NCBI RefSeq assembly: GCF_014164585.1
Contig: NZ_JACJFM010000002.1
Location: forward strand, 26,060 to 88,764
Direction: 5' to 3'
Source: Oceanospirillum sediminis
GTDB lineage: Bacteria; Pseudomonadota; Gammaproteobacteria; Pseudomonadales; Halomonadaceae
Length of the DNA stretch: 62,705 bases
Part shown: positions 36,631 to 45,893 of the stretch, one piece after another
Numbering within the stretch: position 1 is the first letter of the stretch
How the letters are laid out: the number at the start of each line of letters is the position of its first letter
The notes under the pieces: generated by a model
What the model saw: only the letters and a program-made list of their open reading frames with translations
What the model was told of the DNA's origin: nothing
Databases searched by the model: none
Made by a program: the position numbers and the translations under genes

Positions 36631-37504
36631 AACTACTACTCCAGCCTAACTTGGTTCGGCATATCTCATAGAAATTATGATCAACCGGGTGAATCAGACG
36701 TAACTTATAAGGGCGTTTCTTCACATAAAGCACATCACCGGGTTTAGTGACCAGATGAGTTTGCCCGTCACAGCTGACATGAGGGTAGGCATCATTATCT
36801 TCGGCAATAATAATTTTTACTTCACTATTACCATCGACCACAATCGGGCGGCTACTGAGGGTATGCGGAAACATAGGCACCAGTACAATAGCATCAAGCT
36901 TCGGGTGCATAATAGGTCCACCGCCAGACAACGAGTAGGCCGTAGATCCTGTTGGTGTGGAAACAATCAGACCATCTGAACGCTGGTTGTAGACATACTG
37001 ACCTTCGATATACAGATCGAATTCAATCATACGAGCTGATTTACCCGGATGCAGTACCACATCGTTCAGCCCTACCGCATTACCAACCGGTTCCCCGTTA
37101 CGATACACTTCTGCATCCAGCATAAAGCGGTTTTCGCTGATATATTTACCATCCAGTACTTCACCAACGCGAGTTTCCAGCTCATCCGGTGAAATATCGG
37201 TCAGAAAGCCCAGACGACCACGGTTCACGCCCAGTACCGGAGTTTTATACTTAGCAATGGCGCGTGCAGCACCTAACAGGCTACCGTCACCACCGACTAC
37301 AATCACCAGGTCACTGATTTCTCCGATCAGTTTTCGATTAACTTCCTGTAGCCCATGACCCGGCATAATTTCGCCGATCTGGTCTTCCAGAATAACGTGC
37401 AGATTGCGTTCATCCTGCAGATAGCGAATCAGGCGTTTAATTGTGTCTACAACTTTTGTGCTACCCATTCGCCCAATCAGGCCAATATTTTTAAATTGTT
37501 CCAT
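36620..37504 (-). CDS. nadK: NAD kinase
   Basis: The 294-residue NAD kinase has GGDGSLLGAAR near residue 72, the NRGRLGFLTD block, GLNDVVLH near 146, and the Gly-rich STPTGSTAYSLSGGGPI near 182. It phosphorylates NAD to NADP in the cytoplasm. The ATG starts a typical N-terminus (FKNIGLIGRMGS). It is followed by, and overlaps, a metallophosphoesterase gene. Confidence 0.96.
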   Translation of the reverse strand: MEQFKNIGLIGRMGSTKVVDTIKRLIRYLQDERNLHVILEDQIGEIMPGHGLQEVNRKLIGEISDLVIVVGGDGSLLGAARAIAKYKTPVLGVNRGRLGFLTDISPDELETRVGEVLDGKYISENRFMLDAEVYRNGEPVGNAVGLNDVVLHPGKSARMIEFDLYIEGQYVYNQRSDGLIVSTPTGSTAYSLSGGGPIMHPKLDAIVLVPMFPHTLSSRPIVVDGNSEVKIIIAEDNDAYPHVSCDGQTHLVTKPGDVLYVKKRPYKLRLIHPVDHNFYEICRTKLGWSSSFVD

Positions 37505-37785
37505 CTGTCGTTTTATACCCTGGTGGAAATTTATACCTGTCAGCTCAGTGGCTGTCGGCCCCGTTGCCTGCTTTATATTTACAGGCTCTCGAATATTACT
37601 TTGTTATATCAGTCACCTGTCCGACTGTTTTGTCCCCCCCGATTGCAAATATTCAGAGGCACTCTCTGTATGCGGCAAACTGTATGCGACAAAACAAACG
37701 TTCAGCACTGATTATCTGATACAGTTAACAGAATAAATTCAATCCTGATGATCTCTCTATCAGAACCTTATCCTGTTAAAAAACG

Positions 37786-38790
37786 ATGAACATCAACAAC
37801 TTTCAGCATCAGTATATCCGGGATCTGGTGTGGCTGCTGACCACTCCAGCGCTGGCTCATTGTACTGCAGAAAGCTGGCAAATACCCGCTGCTGATCCGG
37901 ATACTCTGGCATTCATAGACCAAGAGCTAATAAAAGGGGCACTAAGGGATAAGCCTTTCATAACAGATTTACCCTCTGGCTCTCCCCTGCTGCCGTTCGC
38001 TCAGAATAATCCGCCCAGACGGCTGGGGCTTTATGTGGAACAACTCTGGGGTTACTGGCTCCGCCTGCACCCGGAGATCGAAGTACTGATGAGCAATCGG
38101 GTGATACATCACCAGAAAAAAACGCTGGGGGAATTTGATATTATTCTTCGGGACTTCAGGGATCAGAAAATCTGGCATCTGGAGCTGGCCATCAAGTTTT
38201 ATCTGCGTACTCCGGATGCCTGGGGTGCCCCCTGGCGATGGAGCCACTGGCTGGGACCAGGATGTATCGACAGCCTGGATCATAAATGGCATAAGCTGTA
38301 TCAGCAGCAACTGACTCTCAGCCACAGGCCAGAAGTACAGGCTTTATTACATGGCGAAGCCTGTTTGCCAGATCATTCTTCCTCTCTGACTCGTGGGATA
38401 CTCTTCTACCCGGATACTGCAGACCCGTTACTGATCTCATCTGCTAATAACCATAAAATATCCCCGGTCAGAATAAACAGTGCTCACCAGCGTGGCATCT
38501 GGCAAACATTCCGACACTGGGTTGATTGCCAGCCTGAAACGTCTGACTGGTATATCATGCGTAAGCCCCACTGGCTCGCTTTACCCGCCCAGCCAGAGTG
38601 GCAAAATAAACGACAAATCATGTCTGAAATAGACCATGAGCTTCAACGGGAACACCCTGTTTATATTGCCCATCGCCAGAGCGAACAACGCTATTTTATC
38701 GTACCGGATCACTGGCCTCATCAACAACCTCTGCCCTGGCATTACCCGGATAAAAGACGCCTGGATGAAGACCAGACAGAATACCTCTGA
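37786..38790 (+). CDS. DUF1853 protein, nuclease-like fold
   Basis: This 334-residue protein matches DUF1853, beginning with YIRDLVWLLTTPAL and having RLGLYVEQLWGYWL near residue 82. The stretch GEFDIILRD (near 115) followed by WHLELAIKFYL (near 130) has the D...ExK spacing of PD-(D/E)XK nucleases, so a nuclease-type core is likely by motif. Actual activity is not established for the family. It is divergent from nadK across a 281-bp gap and is followed by a MerR regulator. Confidence 0.84.
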   Translation: MNINNFQHQYIRDLVWLLTTPALAHCTAESWQIPAADPDTLAFIDQELIKGALRDKPFITDLPSGSPLLPFAQNNPPRRLGLYVEQLWGYWLRLHPEIEVLMSNRVIHHQKKTLGEFDIILRDFRDQKIWHLELAIKFYLRTPDAWGAPWRWSHWLGPGCIDSLDHKWHKLYQQQLTLSHRPEVQALLHGEACLPDHSSSLTRGILFYPDTADPLLISSANNHKISPVRINSAHQRGIWQTFRHWVDCQPETSDWYIMRKPHWLALPAQPEWQNKRQIMSEIDHELQREHPVYIAHRQSEQRYFIVPDHWPHQQPLPWHYPDKRRLDEDQTEYL

Positions 38791-38838
38791 CCCATTAAAG
38801 ATTCTGAAAACAGATTCCCTTTGTTTCAGGCAGACAGC

Positions 38839-38870
38839 TTGACCCTGAACCAGACGTCAGGGTTTAACAT
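38839..38870 (+). promoter_or_regulatory. MerR-type promoter with operator
   Basis: TTGACC (38839-38844) and TAACAT (38865-38870) are 20 bases apart, the overlong spacing of MerR-controlled promoters. Between and over them is the inverted repeat ACCCTGA-(8)-TCAGGGT (38842-38863). It lies 46 bp before the MerR-family gene, so autoregulation is likely. Confidence 0.72.
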
Positions 38871-38915
38871 ATGCAATAAGAGTTAATCCAGAACAGGTAA
38901 TTAGCAGGTAACCCA

Positions 38916-39347
38916 ATGACTCACTTTATGCGTATTGGCGAACTGGCCAGTAAAACGGGTATTTCTGTAGAAGCCCTGCGTTTCTACGAAAAGCAGGGAC
39001 TATTAAAAACACCTCACCGTAGCGATGCCGGTTACCGTCTATATGATGAAAAAACCCTGAAACAGGTCTCCTTTATCCTGAAAGCCAAGGCCGTTGGTTT
39101 TTCCTTAAAGGATATTGCCGGACTTTTAGCACTTGAAGTAAATCGGGAACAGGAAACCTGCGAATCCGTTAAAAATTTTGCTCAGTCAAAACTGGATGAA
39201 ATTAACGCTAAACTGGCAGAACTCCAACGTATGAAAGATGCGCTGCAGCAGATCACAGACGCTTGCTGTGGTAGCGAAAAGTCAGCTGTCCATTGCACCA
39301 TTCTGACAGCCTTGTCTGAAGACGAAGGAGAACCAGAGCACCACTAA
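38916..39347 (+). CDS. zntR: ZntR-like MerR regulator
   Basis: The 143-residue protein has an N-terminal MerR helix-turn-helix (MRIGELASKTGISVEALRFYE, in part), a long dimer helix, and a C-terminal metal loop. The loop has a cysteine at ETCES and the pair in DACCGSEKSAVHCTIL. This matches ZntR, except that the His after the Cys pair is Lys and a His appears just before the last Cys, so metal preference may differ. An overlong-spaced promoter with an inverted repeat lies upstream. I take the first ATG because of AGGTAA six bases before it. No zinc exporter is in the window. Confidence 0.86.
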   Translation: MTHFMRIGELASKTGISVEALRFYEKQGLLKTPHRSDAGYRLYDEKTLKQVSFILKAKAVGFSLKDIAGLLALEVNREQETCESVKNFAQSKLDEINAKLAELQRMKDALQQITDACCGSEKSAVHCTILTALSEDEGEPEHH

Positions 39348-39434
39348 AGTACTGCTATGGGAGGCTCTACTGTGTTGTATCCCCTTATTACTTCACTCAC
39401 GACCCTGTATCCACCCCGTAGCACTGCCATAAAA

Positions 39435-40361
39435 TCAGGATGCCAACAGGAGTAGCAGTACTCCGGCGACAATGACCAGCATGCCAAGAATCTCGCGTGC
39501 CGTCAGCTTTTCACGGAAGACAAGCACGGCGATTATCAGGGTAAAAATAAATTCAATCTGCCCAACCGCTTTTACATAGGCGACCGGTTGCAGAGTCATA
39601 GCTGTAAACCACCCAACAGATCCCATTACACTGGTTAATCCTACAAATACACAGGCCGGATGCTGTCGGGACATAGACCTCCAGTCACTGGCAGAACGAA
39701 AAGACAGATAAATAATGCCGATCAGGCTCTGCATGATCACCATCACCGCCAGCGTATAAGCCGCACTCAACTGAAACCCGGTATCTAAAGACAGGCTGGC
39801 CTGACGTAAACATAAAGAGGTCAGAGCAAACAAACCACCTGCCAACAAACCTGTCCCGGCAGCAGGATTAAACAGCCATTGCATCAGATGAGACGGATCA
39901 GCTCCATGCTCAGACGCAGCACTCTTCCAGCTGCTGATCAGCATAATACCTATAGCCCCCAGCACAATACTCAGCCAGGCCATCGCCGATAAACTTTCAG
40001 AAAACAATACAGCACCGAGCAATGCGGCCAGCAAAGCCTCTGTTTTGACATACATACTGCCAATCGCAAAGTTGCGAAAACGGAACAACCAGACCATCAG
40101 CGCCGTTGCAATCAATTGAGTCAGGCTGGCCAGAAAGGCAAATAACAGAAAACGTTCATTGCTATCTGGCAGAGAGCCGCTGGCCTCTGGCTGCCAGTAC
40201 ACCAGCCAGAACAGATAAAGCAACGCAAAAGGTAAACCATACAGGTAGCGGACAACGGCAGCACCGGTTGCCGTTAATCCATAAGCTAACTTTTTCTGCC
40301 CGGCAGTTCTGACAGATTGCATCAGGGCCGCCATAACCGTTAATCCTGCCCAGACCTCCAT
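39435..40361 (-). CDS. EamA/DMT-family transporter
   Basis: The 308-residue protein has ten predicted membrane segments in two EamA halves. GSMYVKTEALLAALLGAVLFSE sits at the end of the first half and YVKAVGQIEFIFTLIIAVLVF in the second (each quoted in part), the usual duplicated motif of drug/metabolite transporters. Substrate unknown. Its ATG shares one base with the stop of the preceding aldolase gene (TGATG), so the two are coupled. Confidence 0.88.
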   Translation of the reverse strand: MEVWAGLTVMAALMQSVRTAGQKKLAYGLTATGAAVVRYLYGLPFALLYLFWLVYWQPEASGSLPDSNERFLLFAFLASLTQLIATALMVWLFRFRNFAIGSMYVKTEALLAALLGAVLFSESLSAMAWLSIVLGAIGIMLISSWKSAASEHGADPSHLMQWLFNPAAGTGLLAGGLFALTSLCLRQASLSLDTGFQLSAAYTLAVMVIMQSLIGIIYLSFRSASDWRSMSRQHPACVFVGLTSVMGSVGWFTAMTLQPVAYVKAVGQIEFIFTLIIAVLVFREKLTAREILGMLVIVAGVLLLLLAS

Positions 40362-41146
40362 CAGAAGGCCGTTACCCGCTCGACGTGGCCAGCTTCAGCT
40401 TCTTCTGCCAGTCTTAATGCTCTGGCCCACTGAAATACATTCAGCATAGCCATTCCGGCTTCAGTCATATTTCTGCCAAAACTGATCACACCATCCTGAT
40501 GTCCTCCCATAACCAGTACAGGAGCACTCTTCAGTTTTCCTTCACTCCAGAGGCTTCGTACTGCGTTTGCCATATCAGGCGTACCGTAAGGAACATGATC
40601 CGGTGTTGAAGGCAGCAATAGCTGATTTCTCAGGGCAAAGATTTCAGGGCTATGTACATGAATCACCGCCTGAATATCCGGTGACAATGCATAAATCGCC
40701 CCATGAGTCAGCGCTTCGGAAGATGGCTTAACAGGACCGCTGGCGATAATATGATTGTTAAGAGGATCGCAATGGTTAACCAGTGCATAATGTTCTGCGG
40801 TCAATTCGGACAGATGCCCGGTTTGTGTACCACTGATCAGAAAACCCGATCTGTCATCCGGGTTCTGAGATTCAGCCAGAGCGACAGCCGCATCATAAAT
40901 ATCAGCCCATGCATTCTCCGGCAGATCATGGGCATCATCTGAGAAGCAGCGCTGACTGATATTACCGTAGCCCAGGCCGCCATAACGCTCCGGGTCCTGC
41001 CCGATCAGCCCCAGCTGGTACAGTGTCAAACGCCACTGCTGCAGAGCCTTTAACCTTTGAGCATCAACGGGCTCTGCTACAGCAAAGTCCAGCTGATATT
41101 TAATCACACCTTCTTTTTCGTGCACAATCGAGGTCACTTTATTCAT
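40361..41146 (-). CDS. class II aldolase/adducin-family protein
   Basis: The 261-residue protein has family motifs GGLGYGNISQR (near 58), SGTQTGHLSELT (near 105), the zinc-binding VIHVHSPEIF (near 160), and VLVMGGHQDGVISFG (near 210). Class II aldolases cleave sugar phosphates or related acids; the substrate is not evident. I start at the ATG at 41144-41146 (MNKVTSIV); the frame extends five codons to a TTG. It is coupled to the EamA transporter that follows, suggesting uptake or export linked to the reaction. Three 16-bp repeats lie upstream. Confidence 0.84.
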   Translation of the reverse strand: MNKVTSIVHEKEGVIKYQLDFAVAEPVDAQRLKALQQWRLTLYQLGLIGQDPERYGGLGYGNISQRCFSDDAHDLPENAWADIYDAAVALAESQNPDDRSGFLISGTQTGHLSELTAEHYALVNHCDPLNNHIIASGPVKPSSEALTHGAIYALSPDIQAVIHVHSPEIFALRNQLLLPSTPDHVPYGTPDMANAVRSLWSEGKLKSAPVLVMGGHQDGVISFGRNMTEAGMAMLNVFQWARALRLAEEAEAGHVERVTAF

Positions 41147-41225
41147 ACTGTCGGCCCCCAAATATATCAGGGTTAACAGTCAATATCAGTGCACATCGGT
41201 TAAATTCCCCCCGGCAAAATCGGGC

Positions 41226-41273
41226 GGTACTATGCATTGATGGTACTACGCATTGATGGTGCTATATATTGAT
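41226..41273. repeat. three tandem 16-bp repeats
   Basis: GGTACTATGCATTGAT, GGTACTACGCATTGAT and GGTGCTATATATTGAT follow one another without gaps. They lie 80 bp before the aldolase start and 39 bp after the hybrid-kinase stop. They could be a helically unphased array of operator half-sites or neutral slippage. Confidence 0.85.
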
Positions 41274-41311
41274 TACATCAGAGTGCTGAATCGTATGGCC
41301 TATGCTCATAA

Positions 41312-44116
41312 TCAACGCTTCTGAACGATCCGATCCAGCTCCTGACAATAATGTTCAATAGAATGGATAACGCCATGACAGACCTGAATGCAGGTATTCA
41401 GATCAGTAACCAGCTCTTTGATGTTTGCGCCATTCGCCAGCAGATGTATCACCTTTTCACAACTGGCTTTCAGATAAAAAGCCCCCACCATTTCCGACGC
41501 TGTGTGCAGTTTTTTAATCCTCGTTGTTAATAAAGAATTATTACACGGTTCGGTCAGATGCTGATGTAACTGTTCAACCAAGTATCGACTACTGGTAATA
41601 AACTCACGATAGAACTGGCTGAGTACACCGGGATCATCTGAACCAATCATCTCAATAAGTACCTGCGTATCCACACCGTCAACATCATCTGATACAGCGG
41701 TTTTCTTCTTATCAAACTCATTCATAAATGGAGCAAGGCACTTACTAAGAGCCGTTAACGAGAAAGGTTTTGGCAGGTATGCATCCATACCAGCCTCCAG
41801 GCACTTGCTCCGGGTTCCCTTCAATGCATCGGCCGTAATGGCAATCATGGGTATTCTGCTCTTGCCAAAGGATGACTCCTCCTGCCGGATGCAACTGGCT
41901 AATTCATAACCATCCATCTCGGGCATATGGCAATCGCTGAGTATCAAACTGTATTGATTCTGCTGCCACATCGACAGAGCCTGTCGGCCATTCTGAGCCA
42001 TATCAACAAGGAATCCTAACCTCAGTAACTGCTGGCGAATAACATTCTGATTGGTTGAGTTATCATCGACCAGCAATACCATACGATTACAACTGACAGC
42101 CTGCTCGACCGTCATTGACAACTCAGGACGATCAGCCATCGAAAAGTGGACGGGTTCTTTCAGGATTTTGCAGGCCAGATCATTCAGAGTATTCAGCAAA
42201 CGGTGATATGAAACCGTTGAAGGATGCATAATGACACGCCCATCATGCTTTACTTCCAGGTAGTGCTCATCATATGCGGAAAATTCCGCCGAAAAAGTCA
42301 CAAAGTGAATATTACTCCCCGTCAGAGTATCAGGCATGCGGCACGCCAGCATACCCGGAGTTACAGAAAAATCAGCATAACTGTTCAGAATAATCAATCT
42401 TTCACTACGCAACTGATTGGCCATTTGTAACGCTGGTCCTGTGTCAGCTGATTTGAGTACGAAAAACGGTATTTTTCCATGTTTCAGGTAACGTATCAGT
42501 GACTCTGTTAACAAACTCTCACCCGCGCAGACAATCACAAAAATACCCGAAAGATCAGGCTTAGTTTTCAACAGCGACTGATCGCCATACTCCAGAGGCA
42601 GACTTACAGTAAAAGCAGACCCTTCACCTGCAAAACTCAGAACTTCCAGCTGGCCAGACATTAAATCCACAAGGTGTTTAGTCAGTAACAACCCAAGCCC
42701 GGAGCCATCAGACAGATCATTAACAGGTTTTCCGTGCTCAACGGGCTGAAACAGGGAGGCTTTGAGCTCGTCAGAAACACCAATACCATTATCCCTGACG
42801 ACCAGGTTTAATATTCCCCGATGCTCATCCTGCTCTTTCATCTCAACATCAAGAACAACGGCACCTTGCCGGTCTGCCAGACCCTGAGAGAACTTAATAG
42901 CATTACCTATCAGGTTATAAAGAATTTGCTTAATTCGTACCGCATCAGCCAATACAACAGGCAGATCAGGAGGACAATTAACTCTCAGGCGCACCCTCAT
43001 TTTATCTGCCTGCCCTGACAGGTTATCCACTACCTGAAAAATGGTTTCTTCAGGGGAGATATCGAGCTTATCCAGTTCCAGCTTGCCTGCTTCAATTCTG
43101 GAAAAGTCCAGAATATCATCAATAATGACCTGCAACATTCTGGCGGAGTTTTCAGCCGTTTCAAGTAACTCTCTATGCTCACTTTGCTGTATATCCTGTT
43201 GAAGCAGATCGATTGTTGCGACAATACCATTCAATGGGGTTCGAATTTCATGACTCATTGTAGCCAGAAAGCCGGACTTGGCCTGAGTTGCAGCGGTGGA
43301 TTTATCCAGACTACGTTCTAACCGTTGCTTCAGATGCTTTTCACTGGCAAACAAGCGATAAATACTGATGAACAGCCCAATACTCATCAACAGATACGAC
43401 AAAGTCTTGAACAAGTGTGCAATGTTGAAGGGGTTATCAAACAGACGCAGAGAGAAAGGCATAAACATTAACTGACACATCAGACTGACAATAATCGTCA
43501 GTAAAAGCCAGTATTCAAAGTCATTCTCTTTCCAACCACCACGGATATAGAACATCCCCCCAGCAACCGCCATCATCAGTGCAGGAATTAATTCCTCAGG
43601 CCGACTGACAAACAACTCAGGATAGTATGCTCTGGGCAAGGGATAAAAGGCAAAAAACAGGAAAGACAAAATAGCAAACAACCCACTGAAGCAAACGATT
43701 TGAGTGTTACTTAGCCGGTTCTGATAACGAGGCAGCATAGCAAAAGCAGCGACCAGAAAAGAGGCCCCCAAAAAGAAGCGGGAGGATACCCAGCTCCAGG
43801 GAATCAACGAGGGCGGAGGACTGGGAAACAACAGATCAAAGAACTCGGATGTCACCAGAGCATGATAAAAATCCAGAGTAGCGGTCCCGACAAACCCAGC
43901 ACCAATAATAAAAAACAGCTTATCAGATCGATGAGCAAAATAGTGCAAAAAACAGAGTATCCCGACAAATACCGCAACCAGCGTCGCTGTAGACTCCATC
44001 AGGGTGTGCAGCGTTTTATTACCCTGCCACTCCAGTGCTGATGTAAAAAAAGCCAGGCCAGATAATATAAAAATCATCAGGAAAAAAGAGGCTCGCCTCT
44101 GATAGGCCGTAAACAT
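41312..44116 (-). CDS. hybrid histidine kinase with MASE3-like membrane sensor
   Basis: The 934-residue protein has about eight membrane segments (10-265), resembling the MASE3 sensor (GTATLDFYHALV). HisKA follows (about 285-350; MSHEIRTPLNGIV), then HATPase (395-510), a degenerate receiver (515-620) with no obvious phospho-Asp, and a full receiver (about 685-800; LVDDNS, ILSDCHMPEMDGY, YLPKPF). A C-terminal Hpt is present (KKLHTASEMVGA near 875). This is a full phosphorelay in one chain. It is the last gene of a four-gene operon, 17 bp after the REC-EAL-GAF gene, with a GGAGG ribosome site. Confidence 0.92.
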   Translation of the reverse strand: MFTAYQRRASFFLMIFILSGLAFFTSALEWQGNKTLHTLMESTATLVAVFVGILCFLHYFAHRSDKLFFIIGAGFVGTATLDFYHALVTSEFFDLLFPSPPPSLIPWSWVSSRFFLGASFLVAAFAMLPRYQNRLSNTQIVCFSGLFAILSFLFFAFYPLPRAYYPELFVSRPEELIPALMMAVAGGMFYIRGGWKENDFEYWLLLTIIVSLMCQLMFMPFSLRLFDNPFNIAHLFKTLSYLLMSIGLFISIYRLFASEKHLKQRLERSLDKSTAATQAKSGFLATMSHEIRTPLNGIVATIDLLQQDIQQSEHRELLETAENSARMLQVIIDDILDFSRIEAGKLELDKLDISPEETIFQVVDNLSGQADKMRVRLRVNCPPDLPVVLADAVRIKQILYNLIGNAIKFSQGLADRQGAVVLDVEMKEQDEHRGILNLVVRDNGIGVSDELKASLFQPVEHGKPVNDLSDGSGLGLLLTKHLVDLMSGQLEVLSFAGEGSAFTVSLPLEYGDQSLLKTKPDLSGIFVIVCAGESLLTESLIRYLKHGKIPFFVLKSADTGPALQMANQLRSERLIILNSYADFSVTPGMLACRMPDTLTGSNIHFVTFSAEFSAYDEHYLEVKHDGRVIMHPSTVSYHRLLNTLNDLACKILKEPVHFSMADRPELSMTVEQAVSCNRMVLLVDDNSTNQNVIRQQLLRLGFLVDMAQNGRQALSMWQQNQYSLILSDCHMPEMDGYELASCIRQEESSFGKSRIPMIAITADALKGTRSKCLEAGMDAYLPKPFSLTALSKCLAPFMNEFDKKKTAVSDDVDGVDTQVLIEMIGSDDPGVLSQFYREFITSSRYLVEQLHQHLTEPCNNSLLTTRIKKLHTASEMVGAFYLKASCEKVIHLLANGANIKELVTDLNTCIQVCHGVIHSIEHYCQELDRIVQKR

Positions 44117-44133
44117 AATGTGCCTCCTTCTAT

Positions 44134-45873
44134 TTAATATTGATCAGCCGCAGAAAGCGCTTGCAGCCTTAACTCCATCTCCTGTACAACTAATTCGGCA
44201 AGATCAGCCATTAATTGTTTGTCCTGTTCCGTAAACGCTCTGGGTTTAAAGTCAATACAGCACAGAGTACCCACATTTCCACCTCTCACAGACAGCGGCT
44301 GACCTGCGTAGAAACGTATGCCTGGCTCACCGGTTACCAGAGGATTCGAAGAAAAGCGGTGATCGTTCAGAGCATCTTCAACAAGAAAAGTCTCTTCACT
44401 CATAATAGCGTGACCACAGAATGAGATTTCGCGACTGGTTTGTGTCGCATCTAATCCAACCTTTGATTTAAACCACTGTCTGTCACTATCAACCAGACTG
44501 ACCAGCACCACAGGAACGTCAAAGGCTCTTTGTGCAATACGGGTGATGCGATCAAAGGCTTCTTCCTTATGCGTATCAAGGATATTCAGGCTTCGGAGTA
44601 CTTGCAGGCGATAACTCTCTCGCTTTGGTGTCTCTGGAGGAAAAGCAGGCTGAACAGGTACAAAACTGAACAGTTGATAACGCAGTTCACTCCACTCCTC
44701 TAACCAGACAGGAAAACGATCCATCGGCATAGGACGGGCGAAGTAGTAACCCTGGGCATAATCAACGCCCATCTGTTTCACCAGCTCCATCTCCTGCGAT
44801 GTCTCTATGCCCTCTGCGACCACAGTCATATTCAGCTGCTTAGCCAGATTAATACTGTTATGGAGGATAATTTGAGATTTGGAGTTATCCCATACAGAGC
44901 TGACAAAGCTTTTATCCAGTTTCAGCTCGTCAAAAGGCAAATCTTTCAACTGTGTCAGATTGGAGTATCCTGTACCAAAGTCATCAATTGACAAAGAAAT
45001 GCGCTTAAGCCTTAAACTGCTCAGTACATCCAGGACCTCCGCCATGTCTCTGTTCAGGCAACTTTCCGTGACTTCAAAAGTAAAACGACCGGGGCTTTCA
45101 TTATAATGCGCTAACACATTCTCCAATGCGATAAAAAAACTGCTCTGTTGCAGGCTTTTCATCGACAGGTTGATTGCAATATGAATCTGCTCCAATGAGT
45201 GATGATGCTCACGAAAAAAAGCGATAACCTGGCGGGTCAGGGACAGTGTCATCTCATCAATCAGATCATAACGTTCCAGCAATGGAATAAACTCATCAGG
45301 AAATATATTGCCCAAATCAGGCGCACTCCAGCGAGCCAGTACCTCCACACCAAAGACCTCCTGATTGATCAGATGTATCTTAGGTTGCAACCAGGGAGTC
45401 AGCTCATTATGGAGGATGGCCTGTTGCAGACGTTGTTTTGATATCGTGCGGGTAATCGCGGGCTTTGAGAGAATGGCTTCTGCAGGTTGCTTTATGTTCA
45501 GCAGTACCTGCCTGAGTTGCTGACTATCAACAGGCTTGCTGATCCGGGCTGCTACAGATAGCCCTCTGGCCTGAGCCAGCTTCTCGACGGCTTCCAGGGT
45601 ATAAAGGTCTTCTCCACTGAACAGAATAATATGGCCAGGAAATTGCTGATCGGCTAAACAGCGAATCATATCAATACCCGTAATATCCGGCATATTCAGA
45701 TCCAGTATCACGGCCTCGACACCATGATCGGAATGCGCCAGCAACGCCAGAGCATCCCGTGCATTGTCAAAGGTCTGAACCTGATGGCAACCAATACCTT
45801 TCACCTGAAAAGATGTCGTCCTGAGTACAAAGTGGTCATCATCTACAATGACAACGTGTTTCATCTCTGTCAT
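44134..45873 (-). CDS. REC-EAL-GAF c-di-GMP phosphodiesterase
   Basis: The 579-residue protein has a receiver (about 1-125; VIVDDDHF, ILDLNMPDITG, ARISKPVDS), an EAL domain (about 145-400), and a C-terminal GAF domain (about 425-575). The EAL residues are present (EVLARW for the signature, INLSMKSL, EVTESCL, IDDFGTGYSNL, LKLDKSF, EGIETS), so c-di-GMP hydrolysis is likely. It has no GGDEF. The order EAL then GAF is unusual. I start at the ATG at 45871-45873, with AGGTGA upstream. Two hybrid kinases in the same operon probably phosphorylate it. Confidence 0.9.
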   Translation of the reverse strand: MTEMKHVVIVDDDHFVLRTTSFQVKGIGCHQVQTFDNARDALALLAHSDHGVEAVILDLNMPDITGIDMIRCLADQQFPGHIILFSGEDLYTLEAVEKLAQARGLSVAARISKPVDSQQLRQVLLNIKQPAEAILSKPAITRTISKQRLQQAILHNELTPWLQPKIHLINQEVFGVEVLARWSAPDLGNIFPDEFIPLLERYDLIDEMTLSLTRQVIAFFREHHHSLEQIHIAINLSMKSLQQSSFFIALENVLAHYNESPGRFTFEVTESCLNRDMAEVLDVLSSLRLKRISLSIDDFGTGYSNLTQLKDLPFDELKLDKSFVSSVWDNSKSQIILHNSINLAKQLNMTVVAEGIETSQEMELVKQMGVDYAQGYYFARPMPMDRFPVWLEEWSELRYQLFSFVPVQPAFPPETPKRESYRLQVLRSLNILDTHKEEAFDRITRIAQRAFDVPVVLVSLVDSDRQWFKSKVGLDATQTSREISFCGHAIMSEETFLVEDALNDHRFSSNPLVTGEPGIRFYAGQPLSVRGGNVGTLCCIDFKPRAFTEQDKQLMADLAELVVQEMELRLQALSAADQY

Positions 45874-45893
45874 AGCTTTCACCTGATACAGGG

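Noticed and set aside
41226-41273. CRISPR-like array
   Set aside because: The three 16-bp units are contiguous with no spacers, and no cas genes are present.
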